From Pandoraea aquatica (lineage in GTDB: Bacteria; Pseudomonadota; Gammaproteobacteria; Burkholderiales; Burkholderiaceae), in assembly GCF_902459565.1 (NCBI RefSeq), contig NZ_CABPSN010000001.1:1116001-1180000 (forward strand): DNA of 64,000 nucleotides, given 5' to 3'. Below, in pieces: positions 1-8,515 of the stretch; the first letter of the stretch is position 1, and each line of letters starts with the position of its first letter. Under the pieces are notes generated by a model. That model had not been told where the DNA came from and did no database searches. It was given only the letters and a program-made list of their open reading frames with translations. The position numbers were made by a program, and so were the translations under genes.

Positions 1-408
1 GGTCTCCTCATCGGCCTGCGGCAACGCGACCCACGTCTGAATGCCGTGAACGTCGCCGCCACGCTCGCGCACGTCGTCCGGCGAGCGTTCCGAATGCACG
101 ATGCCGCGCCCGGCCGTCATCCAGTTCACCGCGCCCGGCGTAATGCGCTGATCGCTGCCGAGACTGTCGCGGTGCCAGATTTCGCCATCGAACAGATAGG
201 TGACGGTCGCCAGCCCGATGTGCGGGTGCGGACGCACGTCCAGCCCCACACCGGGCGGCAGCGTTGCAGGCCCCATGTGATCGAAGAAAATAAACGGTCC
301 GACGGTCTTGAACGGCAGGCTCGGCAGACTGCGCTGCACGGTGAAAGCGCCGATATCGCTCAGATGCGGCTTGAGCACGGCAAGGAAGGGACTCGTGGAA
401 TCGGTCAT
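1..408 (-). CDS. Pirin family protein (3' end cut by window edge)
   Basis: The frame reads from an ATG at 408 down to base 1 without a stop, giving 136 residues of an incomplete protein. The visible part is the N-terminal cupin half of a pirin. It includes [16 protein letters not shown] (metal-ligand histidines) and [14 protein letters not shown], the most conserved pirin block. Pirins bind Fe(II); some act as quercetinases and others as redox-linked regulators, and the sequence does not say which applies here. The gene is divergent from greB, with about 220 bp between them. Family assignment is firm; function is not. Confidence 0.88.
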   Translation of the reverse strand, partial: MTDSTSPFLAVLKPHLSDIGAFTVQRSLPSLPFKTVGPFIFFDHMGPATLPPGVGLDVRPHPHIGLATVTYLFDGEIWHRDSLGSDQRITPGAVNWMTAGRGIVHSERSPDDVRERGGDVHGIQTWVALPQADEET

Positions 409-571
409 GGCGCGGTTCTCCTGCGTTCGACACTTGCGATGAAGTGTGGCGTTCATGTGGGGTGCTGTCGCCCGATTGTAGAGGACATTGCGGGCGCACT
501 CCATGACACCTGAGGATGATGGCCGCCATTGCGAAAATGGGGTGGCGCGCATGTTCCTGCGACATCGCTCC

Positions 572-577
572 TATAAT
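572..577 (+). promoter_or_regulatory. Candidate -10 box for greB
   Basis: A perfect TATAAT lies 50 bp before the greB ATG, in the pirin-greB divergent gap. I see no good -35 hexamer at 16-18 nt upstream, so this is only a candidate. Confidence 0.3.
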
Positions 578-627
578 GCAGGGATTGTCTAACGCTTTTG
601 GCTCGCGCGCGTCGCGGGCATCGACTT

Positions 628-1188
628 ATGAACAAGGCCTTCGTCAAGGAAGATAACGGCGACGACGATGACGATCTCGACGCAGGTGCGCCGGAGATTC
701 CTGCGGGCACCAAGAACTACATCACGCCCACAGGCTACCGTCGTCTGAAGGATGAGATGCTGGATCTCATCGATAATCAGCGCCCTGAAGTGGTGAAGAT
801 CGTGTCGTGGGCGGCGTCCAACGGCGACCGTTCGGAGAACGGCGATTACATCTACGGCAAACGACGTCTGCGTGAGATTGACCGGCGTATTCGCTTTCTG
901 ACGAAGCGTCTGGATAACGCGGAAGTGGTGGACACGCGTCGTCAGGAGAACGTCGATCAGGTGTTTTTCGGTGCGGAAGTCACTTATGCGGACGGCCGCG
1001 GCGACGAGCACACGATCATGATCGTCGGCATCGACGAAGTGGACCTCGACCGTGGGCACGTGAGCTGGATTTCGCCCATCGCCCGTGCCATCACAAAATC
1101 GAAAATCGGCGACACCGTGCCGTTGCGCACCCCGGCCGGGCTCGATCAGATCGAGATTCTCGACGTGCGCTACCCGCCGTCCGAGTAA
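628..1188 (+). CDS. greB: Transcription elongation factor GreB
   Basis: GreB rescues backtracked RNA polymerase by stimulating cleavage of the extruded RNA 3' end. The 186-residue product has a short acidic N-terminal extension containing a run of five Asp (about residues 12-16). The GreA/GreB coiled coil follows, with ITPTGYRRLKDEM and the SENGDYIYGKRR signature that distinguishes GreB, then the C-terminal FKBP-like domain ending in LRTPAGLDQIEILDV. I chose the ATG at 628 because the family begins near here; an in-frame TTG at 598 would add ten unlikely residues. An acidic extension is seen in related Burkholderiales GreB proteins, which explains the length above the usual 158-160. A strong hairpin follows the gene. 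Confidence 0.95.
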   Translation: MNKAFVKEDNGDDDDDLDAGAPEIPAGTKNYITPTGYRRLKDEMLDLIDNQRPEVVKIVSWAASNGDRSENGDYIYGKRRLREIDRRIRFLTKRLDNAEVVDTRRQENVDQVFFGAEVTYADGRGDEHTIMIVGIDEVDLDRGHVSWISPIARAITKSKIGDTVPLRTPAGLDQIEILDVRYPPSE

Positions 1189-1216
1189 GCGCACCGCGCG
1201 CCCCTCGGCACCATGC

Positions 1217-1242
1217 AAAACGCCTCCCGAGGGAGGCGTTTT
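1217..1242. terminator. Bidirectional rho-independent terminator between greB and spoT
   Basis: A perfect 12-bp inverted repeat (AAAACGCCTCCC / GGGAGGCGTTTT, 2-nt loop) with A and T tracts on the two sides serves both convergent genes. Confidence 0.88.
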
Positions 1243-1262
1243 CATTTCATCGATGCCGCGAA

Positions 1263-3683
1263 TCAGTAGTTGCCGCGTTCGCGCGAAATGCGCATGGCGT
1301 GATTGGCTTGACCATCGTCCTGATGCCGCTCGCTCGGACGCTCGCGCGCCACGCGCATGACGTCCGGATTCACACGGATGCGGCGCATCACGTTAGCCAG
1401 ATGCACGCGGTCGCTCACCTGAATGAGGAAGCGTAGCGTGGCGGATTCGTCCGGCACCACTTCATCCATCCCGATGTGCACGATGTTCGCGTCGGACGCC
1501 GTGATATCGGCCGCCACACGCGAGAACACGCCACGGTTGTGGCGCACGAGCACCTTGATGCCGACGTCGAACAGACGCCCCGGCTGCGGTGCCCACGCCA
1601 CGTCGATCCAGCGCGTCGGATCCTTGCGATGGATGCGTCGTGCGACCGGGCAGTCCGTGGTGTGGATCGCCATGCCCAGCCCGATGCCGATGTAGCCCAT
1701 GATGGCGTCGCCCGGAATCGGACGGCAGCACGCCGAGAACTGCACCGACATGCCTTCCGTGCCCGTGATGAGCACCGGCGGGCCGACGGTCTCGTCGCCC
1801 GTACGCGGCGAATCGGGATCGTCCGGGCTGTCGTCGTTCTCGCCTTCCTTGCCCGACAGCAGCACCGCGAGGCGCTTGGCCATGACGGCCGCGACACGAC
1901 GTCCCAGACCGATGTCGGCAAAGATGTCCTGACGATCCTTGTTGCCCGTCCACTGCGCGAGCTTGTCCCAGACCTCCGGCGAGATCTCGCTCATCGTCAG
2001 GCCGTAGCCCTTGAGCGCCTGTTCGACCAGACGCTCGCCAAGCTGCACCGACTCGGCGAAGCGCATCGTCTTGAGGTAATGACGAATGGCCGAGCGCGCC
2101 TTGCCGGTACGCACGAAGCCGAGCCACACCGGGTTCGGCTTCGAATACGGCGCGGTAATGACTTCCACGATGTCGCCGTTCTTCAGTTCGGTACGAAGCG
2201 GCAACAACTCGTTGTTGATCTTGACGGCCACGCACTGGTTGCCCAGATCGCTGTGGACCGAATAGGCGAAGTCGAGCGCCGTCGCACCGCGCGGCAGCGC
2301 CATGATGCGCGCCTTGGGCGTGAAGACGTAGACGGCGTCGGGGAACAGGTCGATCTTGACGTGTTCGAGGAACTCGGTGGAGTCGCCCGTCTCGCTCTGA
2401 ATATCGAGCAGCGACTGGAGCCACTGGTGTGCGTGCTTCTGAACGTCGTTCATGTCCGCGCCGCCGTTCTTGTACAGCCAGTGCGCGGCCACGCCCGCTT
2501 CCGCAATCTCATGCATGCGGCGCGTGCGAATCTGGAATTCGATGGGCGTGCCGAAGGGACCGACGAGCGTCGTGTGCAACGACTGATAGCCGTTGACCTT
2601 CGGAATCGCGATGTAATCCTTGAATTTGCCCGGTACGGGCTTGTAGAGCGCGTGCAGCACGCCGAGCGCGAGATAACACTGCGCGTTCGACTCGACGACG
2701 ACACGGAAGCCATAGACGTCCAGCACCTGCGAGAACGACAACTGCTTTTCCTGCATCTTCGTATAGATGCTGAAGAGCGTCTTCTCGCGGCCGAAGACAT
2801 CGGCACTGACTTCGCCGTCTTTCAGGGCTTTCTCGACGGCGTCGAGAATCTTGCCGACCACCTCGCGCCGGTTGCCGCGCGCGGCCTTCACGGCCTTGTC
2901 GAGCACAGCGTAACGACGCGGATGGTAATTCGCGAAGCTCAGATCCTGAAGTTCGCGATAGGTGTTGTTCAGGCCGAGGCGGTGCGCAATCGGCGCGTAG
3001 ATGTCGAGCGTTTCGCGCGCCACGCGGCGCTGCTTTTCGGTCGACGTCACGCCCAGCGTGCGCATGTTGTGCAAGCGGTCGGCCAGCTTGACGAGAATGA
3101 CGCGCACGTCGCGCGCCATCGCCAGCAGCATCTTGCGGAAGCTTTCGGCTTGTGCCTCTTCCCGGCTGCTGAACTCCATCTTGTCGAGTTTCGACAGGCC
3201 GTCGACCAGTTCGGCGACCTTCGGCCCGAATCGCTCGGCGAGTTCGGCCTTGGTCACGCCCTGGTCTTCCATCACGTCATGCAACAGCGCAGCCATGATC
3301 GACTGTGCGTCGAGTTTCCACTCGGCACAGATCTCGGCAACCGCTACGGGATGGGTGATGTAAGGCTGTCCACTCTGACGATACTGACCCAGGTGGGCCT
3401 CGTCGCTGAACTGGAAGGCTTCTTTGATTTGCGCGAGGTCGCTTTCCTTGAGGTACTCCCCAAGCATGCCCTTGAGACGGGCGATCGAAACGACCTCGTG
3501 TTTGCGCGGCTGCTCAGGCGTTGCCGTCGGACCGAAGAGGTGCCGATAGGACTGCTCCAGCAGCGCGTCGATGTACTGGCGCGTGGCGCTCTCACCCTTT
3601 TTCTTCTTGCGTTCGGGCTTGGGCTCCCCCGCTTTGGGTTCATCCGCTGCGATGGACGTGGCCGGTGATTTCGCATGACTCAT
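1263..3683 (-). CDS. spoT: Bifunctional (p)ppGpp synthetase/hydrolase SpoT (Rel/Spo family)
   Basis: An 806-residue RelA/SpoT homologue that sets (p)ppGpp levels. The N-terminal hydrolase HD domain is intact: ALLHDVMED puts the HD pair at about residues 135-136, so it should degrade alarmone. The synthetase domain follows (VLDVYGFRVVVE, YKDYIAIPK-type and NGYQSLHTT motifs, about 300-400). Then come TGS (VYVFTPKARIMALPRGATA), a zinc-finger-like region with FSACCRPIPGD, and a C-terminal ACT domain. About 90 residues of charged N-terminal extension precede the HD domain. It lies upstream of nothing on its own strand before greB; rpoZ and gmk lie just behind it on the same strand, the usual gmk-rpoZ-spoT order. 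The ATG at 3683 begins MSHAKSPATS; the annotated length is somewhat longer than the E. coli protein (702). Confidence 0.95.
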   Translation of the reverse strand: MSHAKSPATSIAADEPKAGEPKPERKKKKGESATRQYIDALLEQSYRHLFGPTATPEQPRKHEVVSIARLKGMLGEYLKESDLAQIKEAFQFSDEAHLGQYRQSGQPYITHPVAVAEICAEWKLDAQSIMAALLHDVMEDQGVTKAELAERFGPKVAELVDGLSKLDKMEFSSREEAQAESFRKMLLAMARDVRVILVKLADRLHNMRTLGVTSTEKQRRVARETLDIYAPIAHRLGLNNTYRELQDLSFANYHPRRYAVLDKAVKAARGNRREVVGKILDAVEKALKDGEVSADVFGREKTLFSIYTKMQEKQLSFSQVLDVYGFRVVVESNAQCYLALGVLHALYKPVPGKFKDYIAIPKVNGYQSLHTTLVGPFGTPIEFQIRTRRMHEIAEAGVAAHWLYKNGGADMNDVQKHAHQWLQSLLDIQSETGDSTEFLEHVKIDLFPDAVYVFTPKARIMALPRGATALDFAYSVHSDLGNQCVAVKINNELLPLRTELKNGDIVEVITAPYSKPNPVWLGFVRTGKARSAIRHYLKTMRFAESVQLGERLVEQALKGYGLTMSEISPEVWDKLAQWTGNKDRQDIFADIGLGRRVAAVMAKRLAVLLSGKEGENDDSPDDPDSPRTGDETVGPPVLITGTEGMSVQFSACCRPIPGDAIMGYIGIGLGMAIHTTDCPVARRIHRKDPTRWIDVAWAPQPGRLFDVGIKVLVRHNRGVFSRVAADITASDANIVHIGMDEVVPDESATLRFLIQVSDRVHLANVMRRIRVNPDVMRVARERPSERHQDDGQANHAMRISRERGNY

Positions 3684-3743
3684 ACATGTACCTGCTTCGT
3701 CGAGCGGCCCGGAACGTCACATCGCATCAGTGCTGTCTCCCGA

Positions 3744-3950
3744 TCAGAGCGGCACTTTCTTGAGCATCTCGATGCCCACCTGGCCGGCTGCGATTTCGCG
3801 CAACGCGACGACGGTCGGCTTGTCCTTGTTGTTCTCGAGCTTCGGCGTATGACCTTGCGCCAGTTGGCGGGCGCGGTAGGTCGCGGCGAGTGCGAGCTCG
3901 AAGCGATTCGGAATTTGTTTCAGGCAATCTTCAACGGTAATTCGGGCCAT
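3744..3950 (-). CDS. rpoZ: DNA-directed RNA polymerase omega subunit
   Basis: A 68-residue RpoZ that helps assemble RNA polymerase and, in the E. coli enzyme, forms part of a ppGpp site. It begins [19 protein letters not shown] and contains the ARQL segment and the [13 protein letters not shown] helix typical of the family. I took the ATG at 3950 rather than the earlier in-frame codon at 3968, because all family members start MARITVEDC and AGAAGGA lies upstream at normal distance. It sits between gmk and spoT on the same strand. Confidence 0.96.
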   Translation of the reverse strand: MARITVEDCLKQIPNRFELALAATYRARQLAQGHTPKLENNKDKPTVVALREIAAGQVGIEMLKKVPL

Positions 3951-4040
3951 AAGGAGGTTCCTTCTCAATATAAGGCGTATTCTATCGCAGCCGGCGCGCG
4001 CTCGCGCAAAACACGAGCGCTGCCAACGAATGCGACGGTG

Positions 4041-4718
4041 TTACTCGTGATCGTTCGGCGCGTGGATATCCAGATCGGTGAACAACGTCTTGTGCCGCGC
4101 ATACTGCGAAGCAAAGCGCAGACGCACCGCAGTGAACACCGATTGCAATTGATCCAGCGCGCGCTGGAATTCGTCATTGATGATGATAAAGTCCGCTTCC
4201 GGCGCGTGGGCAATCTCGCCACCGGCGGCCAGCAAGCGACGTGCAATGACCTTCGGCTCGTCCGTCCCGCGCTTCTTCAGGCGCTCTTCCAGCGCTTCGA
4301 TGGACGGCGGCAGAATGAAAATACCGACCGCATTCGAGAAGCGCTTGCGCACCTGCTGCGCGCCCTGCCAGTCGATTTCCAGCAGCACGTCACGGCCTTC
4401 GCGCATCTGCTCTTCGATCCACACGCGCGACGTGCCGTAATAGTTGCCGTGCACCTCGGCGCTTTCCAGAAACTCGCCACGCTTGCGGCGTTCGAGAAAC
4501 TGTTCGACCGAGATGAAGTTGTAATGCACGCCTTCTTCTTCGTTGGCGCGCGGTGCTCGCGTCGTGCAGGAAATCGACAGACGAACGTCGCTATCCTGCG
4601 CGAGCAGCGCGTTGACGAGCGTGGACTTGCCCGCGCCCGAAGGGGCCACCACCATGAACAGATTGCCGGGATACTCGGCATGCAAGGCGGGTTGCGGGGC
4701 GTGTGATTGCGGGGACAT
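4041..4718 (-). CDS. gmk: Guanylate kinase
   Basis: Converts GMP plus ATP to GDP plus ADP. The 225-residue protein has a P-loop APSGAGKST at about residues 25-33. The GMP-binding region follows ([21 protein letters not shown]), then the lid ([23 protein letters not shown]) and [11 protein letters not shown]. The N-terminal 18 residues are an extension beyond the catalytic domain. The gene is 5 bp from yicC and about 90 bp before rpoZ on the same strand, consistent with one transcript. Confidence 0.96.
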   Translation of the reverse strand: MSPQSHAPQPALHAEYPGNLFMVVAPSGAGKSTLVNALLAQDSDVRLSISCTTRAPRANEEEGVHYNFISVEQFLERRKRGEFLESAEVHGNYYGTSRVWIEEQMREGRDVLLEIDWQGAQQVRKRFSNAVGIFILPPSIEALEERLKKRGTDEPKVIARRLLAAGGEIAHAPEADFIIINDEFQRALDQLQSVFTAVRLRFASQYARHKTLFTDLDIHAPNDHE

Positions 4719-4723
4719 ACGAC

Positions 4724-5653
4724 TTACTCCAGATTCTGCACTTGCTCGCGCATCTGCTCGATGTAGAGCTTGAGCTCCATCGACGCATCGGCGAGTTCCT
4801 TCGAGGCTGCCTTCGAGCCGAGCGTATTCGCTTCGCGATTAAGCTCCTGCATCATGAAGTCGAGCCGTTTGCCGACCAGTCCTCCTTTATCGAGGATGTG
4901 GCGGGTTTCCTTCAGGTGGGCGTCGAGTCGCGTGAGTTCTTCCGCAACGTCGATGCGCACGCCGTACATCGTCACTTCCTGACGAATGCGTTCTGCGACT
5001 TCTTCCTTGCTCGGTGCTGCCGAGCCTTCCGGCACGACCACGCCCAGCGCTTCTTGCAGACGATCGACGATCTTCTGCTGATGGCGCGCGATCAGATCCG
5101 GCACGAGCGGTTGCAGGCCCGTGAGAATCGTCTCCATCTTCTCGATGCGCTCGATCAGGCTGGCCTTGAGCTGCGCGCCTTCGCGACGACGCACGTCGAC
5201 CAGATCGCCGATCGCGGCACGACCGGCATCGATCACCGCATCACGCAGGGCTTCGGCCGTCACCGACTCTTCGCCGAGCACGCCCGGCCAGCGCAGGATT
5301 TCACCCGTGCGCATGCGTTCGGCATCGGGGAAATGAACGAGGACTTGCTGTTCGAGATCGGCGAGTTGCTTGACGGCGTCGAGATTGAGCGCACCGTTGG
5401 TGCCGCTCTCGGGACGTTGCACGTTGATGCGGATATCGACCTTGCCGCGCGAGAGCTTGGCAGTCAGCGATTCACGCAGCGACGGCTCGCACGCACGCGC
5501 CTCTTCGGGCATGCGGAATGCCAGATCGAGGAAGCGCGAATTGACCGTGCGCAATTCGACCGACACGCTCGCGCCTGCGGCTCCATCGGCATGCGCAATG
5601 TCGCGCGTGACGCTGGCGTAGCCGGTCATACTGTAGATATTGTTGTCTTTCAT
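4724..5653 (-). CDS. yicC: YicC family endoribonuclease-like protein
   Basis: A 309-residue YicC/YloC family protein. The E. coli member is linked to RNase activity and turnover of the small RNA RyhB. The signature MTGYASV is at residues 9-15. The central [18 protein letters not shown] block and C-terminal [22 protein letters not shown] and [18 protein letters not shown] blocks are all present. I chose the ATG at 5653 ([13 protein letters not shown]); the internal ATG at 5629 is the other reasonable start. A longer open frame up to 5863 lacks family similarity and runs into the divergent rph promoter region. It is co-directional with gmk. Confidence 0.92.
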   Translation of the reverse strand: MKDNNIYSMTGYASVTRDIAHADGAAGASVSVELRTVNSRFLDLAFRMPEEARACEPSLRESLTAKLSRGKVDIRINVQRPESGTNGALNLDAVKQLADLEQQVLVHFPDAERMRTGEILRWPGVLGEESVTAEALRDAVIDAGRAAIGDLVDVRRREGAQLKASLIERIEKMETILTGLQPLVPDLIARHQQKIVDRLQEALGVVVPEGSAAPSKEEVAERIRQEVTMYGVRIDVAEELTRLDAHLKETRHILDKGGLVGKRLDFMMQELNREANTLGSKAASKELADASMELKLYIEQMREQVQNLE

Positions 5654-5865
5654 CGGGGTGACCGTTACCACAGCGCCGTGACACTTTTTCAGCGTAGCGA
5701 TGCAGCAGCCGGTTTCGCATGCAATGGATGAAACGGGATTATCGCATTTTCCGGCCCGAGGCTCCTGAATCCGCGCACGACACCGGCGCGCGCCGCCAAG
5801 CTTTCGGCGTTTAGCGATACCATTCGGGTATTGCCGCATAAATTCACCTCGCAGGACATTCATCC

Positions 5866-6594
5866 ATGACGCAAATCACCCGCCCGGACGGCCGTGCGCA
5901 AGACGCATTGCGCCCCGTGCGCATCACCCGCCAATACACCCGTTACGCCGAAGGCTCCGTGCTGATCGAGTGCGGCGAGACCAAGGTCATCTGCACGGCC
6001 AGCGTCGAAGAGAAAGTGCCGGGTTTCCTGCGCGATTCGGGCCAGGGCTGGCTCACCGCCGAATACGGCATGCTGCCGCGCGCCACGCACACCCGTGGCG
6101 ACCGCGAAGCTGCACGCGGCAAGCAAAGCGGACGCACGCAAGAAATTCAACGTCTGATCGGCCGCTCGCTGCGCGCCGTTTTCGACCTCGAGAAATTCGG
6201 GCCGCGCACCATTCAGATCGACTGCGACGTCATTCAGGCCGACGGTGGCACGCGTTGCGCCTCGATCACCGGCGCTTTCGTCGCCGCGCATGATGCCGTC
6301 TCAAAGCTCATCGCCGATGGCAAGCTCGAAGCATCGCCGATCCGCGCACACGTGGCGGCCGTCTCGGTCGGGCTGTACCAGGGACAGCCCGTGCTCGACC
6401 TGGACTATGTCGAAGACTCGGCCTGCGACACCGACATGAACGTCATCATGACGAGCGAAGGCGGTTTCGTCGAAATTCAGGGCACGGCCGAAGGCGCACC
6501 GTTCACGCGCGCCCAGAGCAATGTGTTGCTCGACCTGGCCGACGCCGGCATCCGTCAGCTGATCGACGCGCAGAAGCGCGCGCTGGGAGTCTGA
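5866..6594 (+). CDS. rph: Ribonuclease PH
   Basis: A phosphate-dependent 3'-5' exoribonuclease that trims tRNA 3' ends. The 242-residue protein starts [15 protein letters not shown] and contains the [13 protein letters not shown] core, [22 protein letters not shown] and the catalytic-region [16 protein letters not shown]. The length matches the family (about 238-245). It opens a compact plus-strand run rph-rdgB-hemW, with 2 and 5 bp between genes, so the three are probably co-transcribed. Confidence 0.96.
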   Translation: MTQITRPDGRAQDALRPVRITRQYTRYAEGSVLIECGETKVICTASVEEKVPGFLRDSGQGWLTAEYGMLPRATHTRGDREAARGKQSGRTQEIQRLIGRSLRAVFDLEKFGPRTIQIDCDVIQADGGTRCASITGAFVAAHDAVSKLIADGKLEASPIRAHVAAVSVGLYQGQPVLDLDYVEDSACDTDMNVIMTSEGGFVEIQGTAEGAPFTRAQSNVLLDLADAGIRQLIDAQKRALGV

Positions 6595-6596
6595 CG

Positions 6597-7214
6597 ATGG
6601 CCATGCAGAAGATCGTGCTGGCGTCGAACAACCCGGGCAAGCTGCGCGAGTTCGCGTCGTTGTTCGCGCCGCTCGGCATCGAGCTGGTGCCGCAGGGCAT
6701 GCTCGGCGTGTCCGAGGCCGAAGAGCCGCACGTCACTTTCATCGAGAACGCGTTGGCGAAGGCGCGTCACGCGGCGGCTGCGACCGGCCTGCCCGCGCTC
6801 GCCGACGACTCCGGCCTGTGCGTGCCGATCCTCGGCGGTGCCCCTGGCGTGTATTCCGCGCGCTATGCCGCGCGCGCCGGCCGTGAGAAGTCGGATGCCG
6901 CGAACAACCGTCACCTGATCGAGCAACTGGCCCCGCATGCCGACACGCCGGGGTATCGCGACGCGTATTACTTCGCGGCGCTCGTGCTCGTGCGTCACGC
7001 GGAAGATCCGCAGCCGATCATCGCCGAGGGGCGCTGGGACGGCGAGATTGTGGACGACGCACGTGGCGCGCATGGCTTTGGCTACGATCCGCACTTCCTC
7101 ATCCGCTCGTTGAATCAGACGGCTGCCGAACTCGATCCCGCCGTGAAGAACGCCCATAGCCACCGCGCTCGCGCATTGCGCGTGCTGCTGGAAAAGCTGG
7201 GGCGGGAGGCGTAA
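6597..7214 (+). CDS. rdgB: dITP/XTP pyrophosphatase (RdgB/HAM1 family)
   Basis: Hydrolyses non-canonical dITP, dXTP, ITP and XTP to monophosphates and so keeps them out of nucleic acids. The 205-residue product has SNNPGKLREF at residues 10-19 for substrate binding. It also has FIENALAKARHAAAATGLPALADDSGLCV with the metal/catalytic acidic residues, GVYSARYA, and GFGYDPHF near the C-terminus. The start codon lies 2 bp after the rph stop. MAMQK offers two near-equivalent starts, 6597 and 6603. Confidence 0.95.
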   Translation: MAMQKIVLASNNPGKLREFASLFAPLGIELVPQGMLGVSEAEEPHVTFIENALAKARHAAAATGLPALADDSGLCVPILGGAPGVYSARYAARAGREKSDAANNRHLIEQLAPHADTPGYRDAYYFAALVLVRHAEDPQPIIAEGRWDGEIVDDARGAHGFGYDPHFLIRSLNQTAAELDPAVKNAHSHRARALRVLLEKLGREA

Positions 7215-7219
7215 GTCGT

Positions 7220-8440
7220 ATGAGTGAATCCACGTTGCCCGTGCAGAACTTTCTGCGGCCCGGCAAGATCAGTTTGCCGGCCTTGCCGCCGATGTCGCTG
7301 TACGTGCATTTCCCGTGGTGCGTGCGCAAGTGCCCCTACTGCGATTTCAACTCGCACGAGTGGCGCGGCGAAGGCGGCGCGCAGGCGTTTCCCGAGCAGG
7401 CTTATCTGGATGCGTTGCGTCAGGATCTCGAACAGGCGTTGCCGCTGGTGTGGGGACGTCCGGTGCATACGGTCTTCATCGGTGGCGGCACGCCGAGTCT
7501 GCTGTCGGCAGCCGGCCTGGATCGTCTGCTCTCGGATCTGCGCGCCCTGCTGCCGCTCGACGCCGATGCCGAAATCACGATGGAAGCCAACCCCGGCACG
7601 TTCGAAGCTGACAAATTCCGTAGCTTCCGGGCGAGCGGGATCAACCGGCTGTCCATCGGCATCCAGAGCTTCAACAGCGAGCATTTGAAGGCGCTCGGCC
7701 GCATTCACGATGGCGACGAAGCCCGTCATGCCATTGAGATCGCGCAGGCGAACTTCGACAACTTCAACCTCGACCTGATGTTTGCGCTGCCGAATCAGAC
7801 GCTCGCGCAATGTCAGCAGGATGTGGAGACGGCGATTTCGTTCGCGCCGCCGCATCTGTCGCTGTATCACCTCACGCTCGAACCCAACACGCAGTTCCAC
7901 AAATATCCGCCGACGGTGCCGGACGACGACACGTCGGCCGACATGCAGGACTGGATTGCCGAACGAACGGCGGCCGCGGGTTACGGACGCTACGAGGTGT
8001 CGGCGTACGCCCAGCCGCACCGACGCGCCAAGCACAATCTGAATTATTGGGAGTTCGGCGACTACCTTGGCATTGGTGCGGGCGCACACAGCAAGATTTC
8101 GTTCCCGCATCGCGTGCTGCGTCAGGTGCGTCATAAGCATCCGCAGCGATTTATGGAAGCGGCGGCTGCCGGTAACGCAGTGCAGGAAGAGCGCGAAGTC
8201 GATGCGCGTGATTTGCCGTTCGAATTCATGCTGAACGCGTTGCGTCTGACCGATGGCGTGAAGAGCGAGCTGTTCGCCGACCGCACCGGGTTGCCCATGG
8301 CGAAGATCGCCAAAGCGCTCGCTGCTGGCGTCGAAAAGGGCTTGCTGGTCGACGATCCGCAACGGATCGCCCCGACCGAGTTGGGACAGCGCTTCCTCAA
8401 CGACCTGCAAGGGATGTTTCTGGAAGGCGACAAGAAGTAG
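7220..8440 (+). CDS. hemW: Radical SAM heme chaperone HemW
   Basis: A coproporphyrinogen-III-oxidase-like radical SAM protein that binds heme and delivers it to target proteins. The 406-residue sequence has CVRKCPYC with cysteines 34, 38 and 41 in the CxxxCxxC spacing for the 4Fe-4S/SAM cluster, followed by the usual F (CDF). True HemN has an extra cysteine directly after this motif, which is missing here and supports HemW. FIGGGTPSLL, EANPGTFE, RLSIGIQSFN and the HemW C-terminal domain (RHNLNYW-like AKHNLNYWEFGDYLGIG) are present. It ends the rph-rdgB-hemW run and is followed by a strong terminator. Confidence 0.94.
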   Translation: MSESTLPVQNFLRPGKISLPALPPMSLYVHFPWCVRKCPYCDFNSHEWRGEGGAQAFPEQAYLDALRQDLEQALPLVWGRPVHTVFIGGGTPSLLSAAGLDRLLSDLRALLPLDADAEITMEANPGTFEADKFRSFRASGINRLSIGIQSFNSEHLKALGRIHDGDEARHAIEIAQANFDNFNLDLMFALPNQTLAQCQQDVETAISFAPPHLSLYHLTLEPNTQFHKYPPTVPDDDTSADMQDWIAERTAAAGYGRYEVSAYAQPHRRAKHNLNYWEFGDYLGIGAGAHSKISFPHRVLRQVRHKHPQRFMEAAAAGNAVQEEREVDARDLPFEFMLNALRLTDGVKSELFADRTGLPMAKIAKALAAGVEKGLLVDDPQRIAPTELGQRFLNDLQGMFLEGDKK

Positions 8441-8462
8441 TCGGCCTTCGACGATGCAAATG

Positions 8463-8501
8463 AAAACGGCGGGACATCATCCGGATGTCCCGCCGTTTTT
8501 T
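8463..8501. terminator. Rho-independent terminator after hemW
   Basis: A perfect 14-bp stem (AACGGCGGGACATC / GATGTCCCGCCGTT) with a 5-nt loop and a T6 tract; A residues on the other side let it also serve the convergent minus-strand gene ending at 8516. Confidence 0.9.
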
Positions 8502-8515
8502 CTATCGCCTTCGCC

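Noticed and set aside
1476-3668. Long plus-strand open frame opposite spoT
   Set aside because: It is a high-GC antisense shadow of spoT with no recognisable domain or ribosome-binding site; the spoT motifs are on the minus strand.
5654-5863. 70-residue N-terminal extension of YicC
   Set aside because: The extension is Arg/Cys-rich, occupies the divergent rph promoter region and is not part of the family; the start at 5653 fits.
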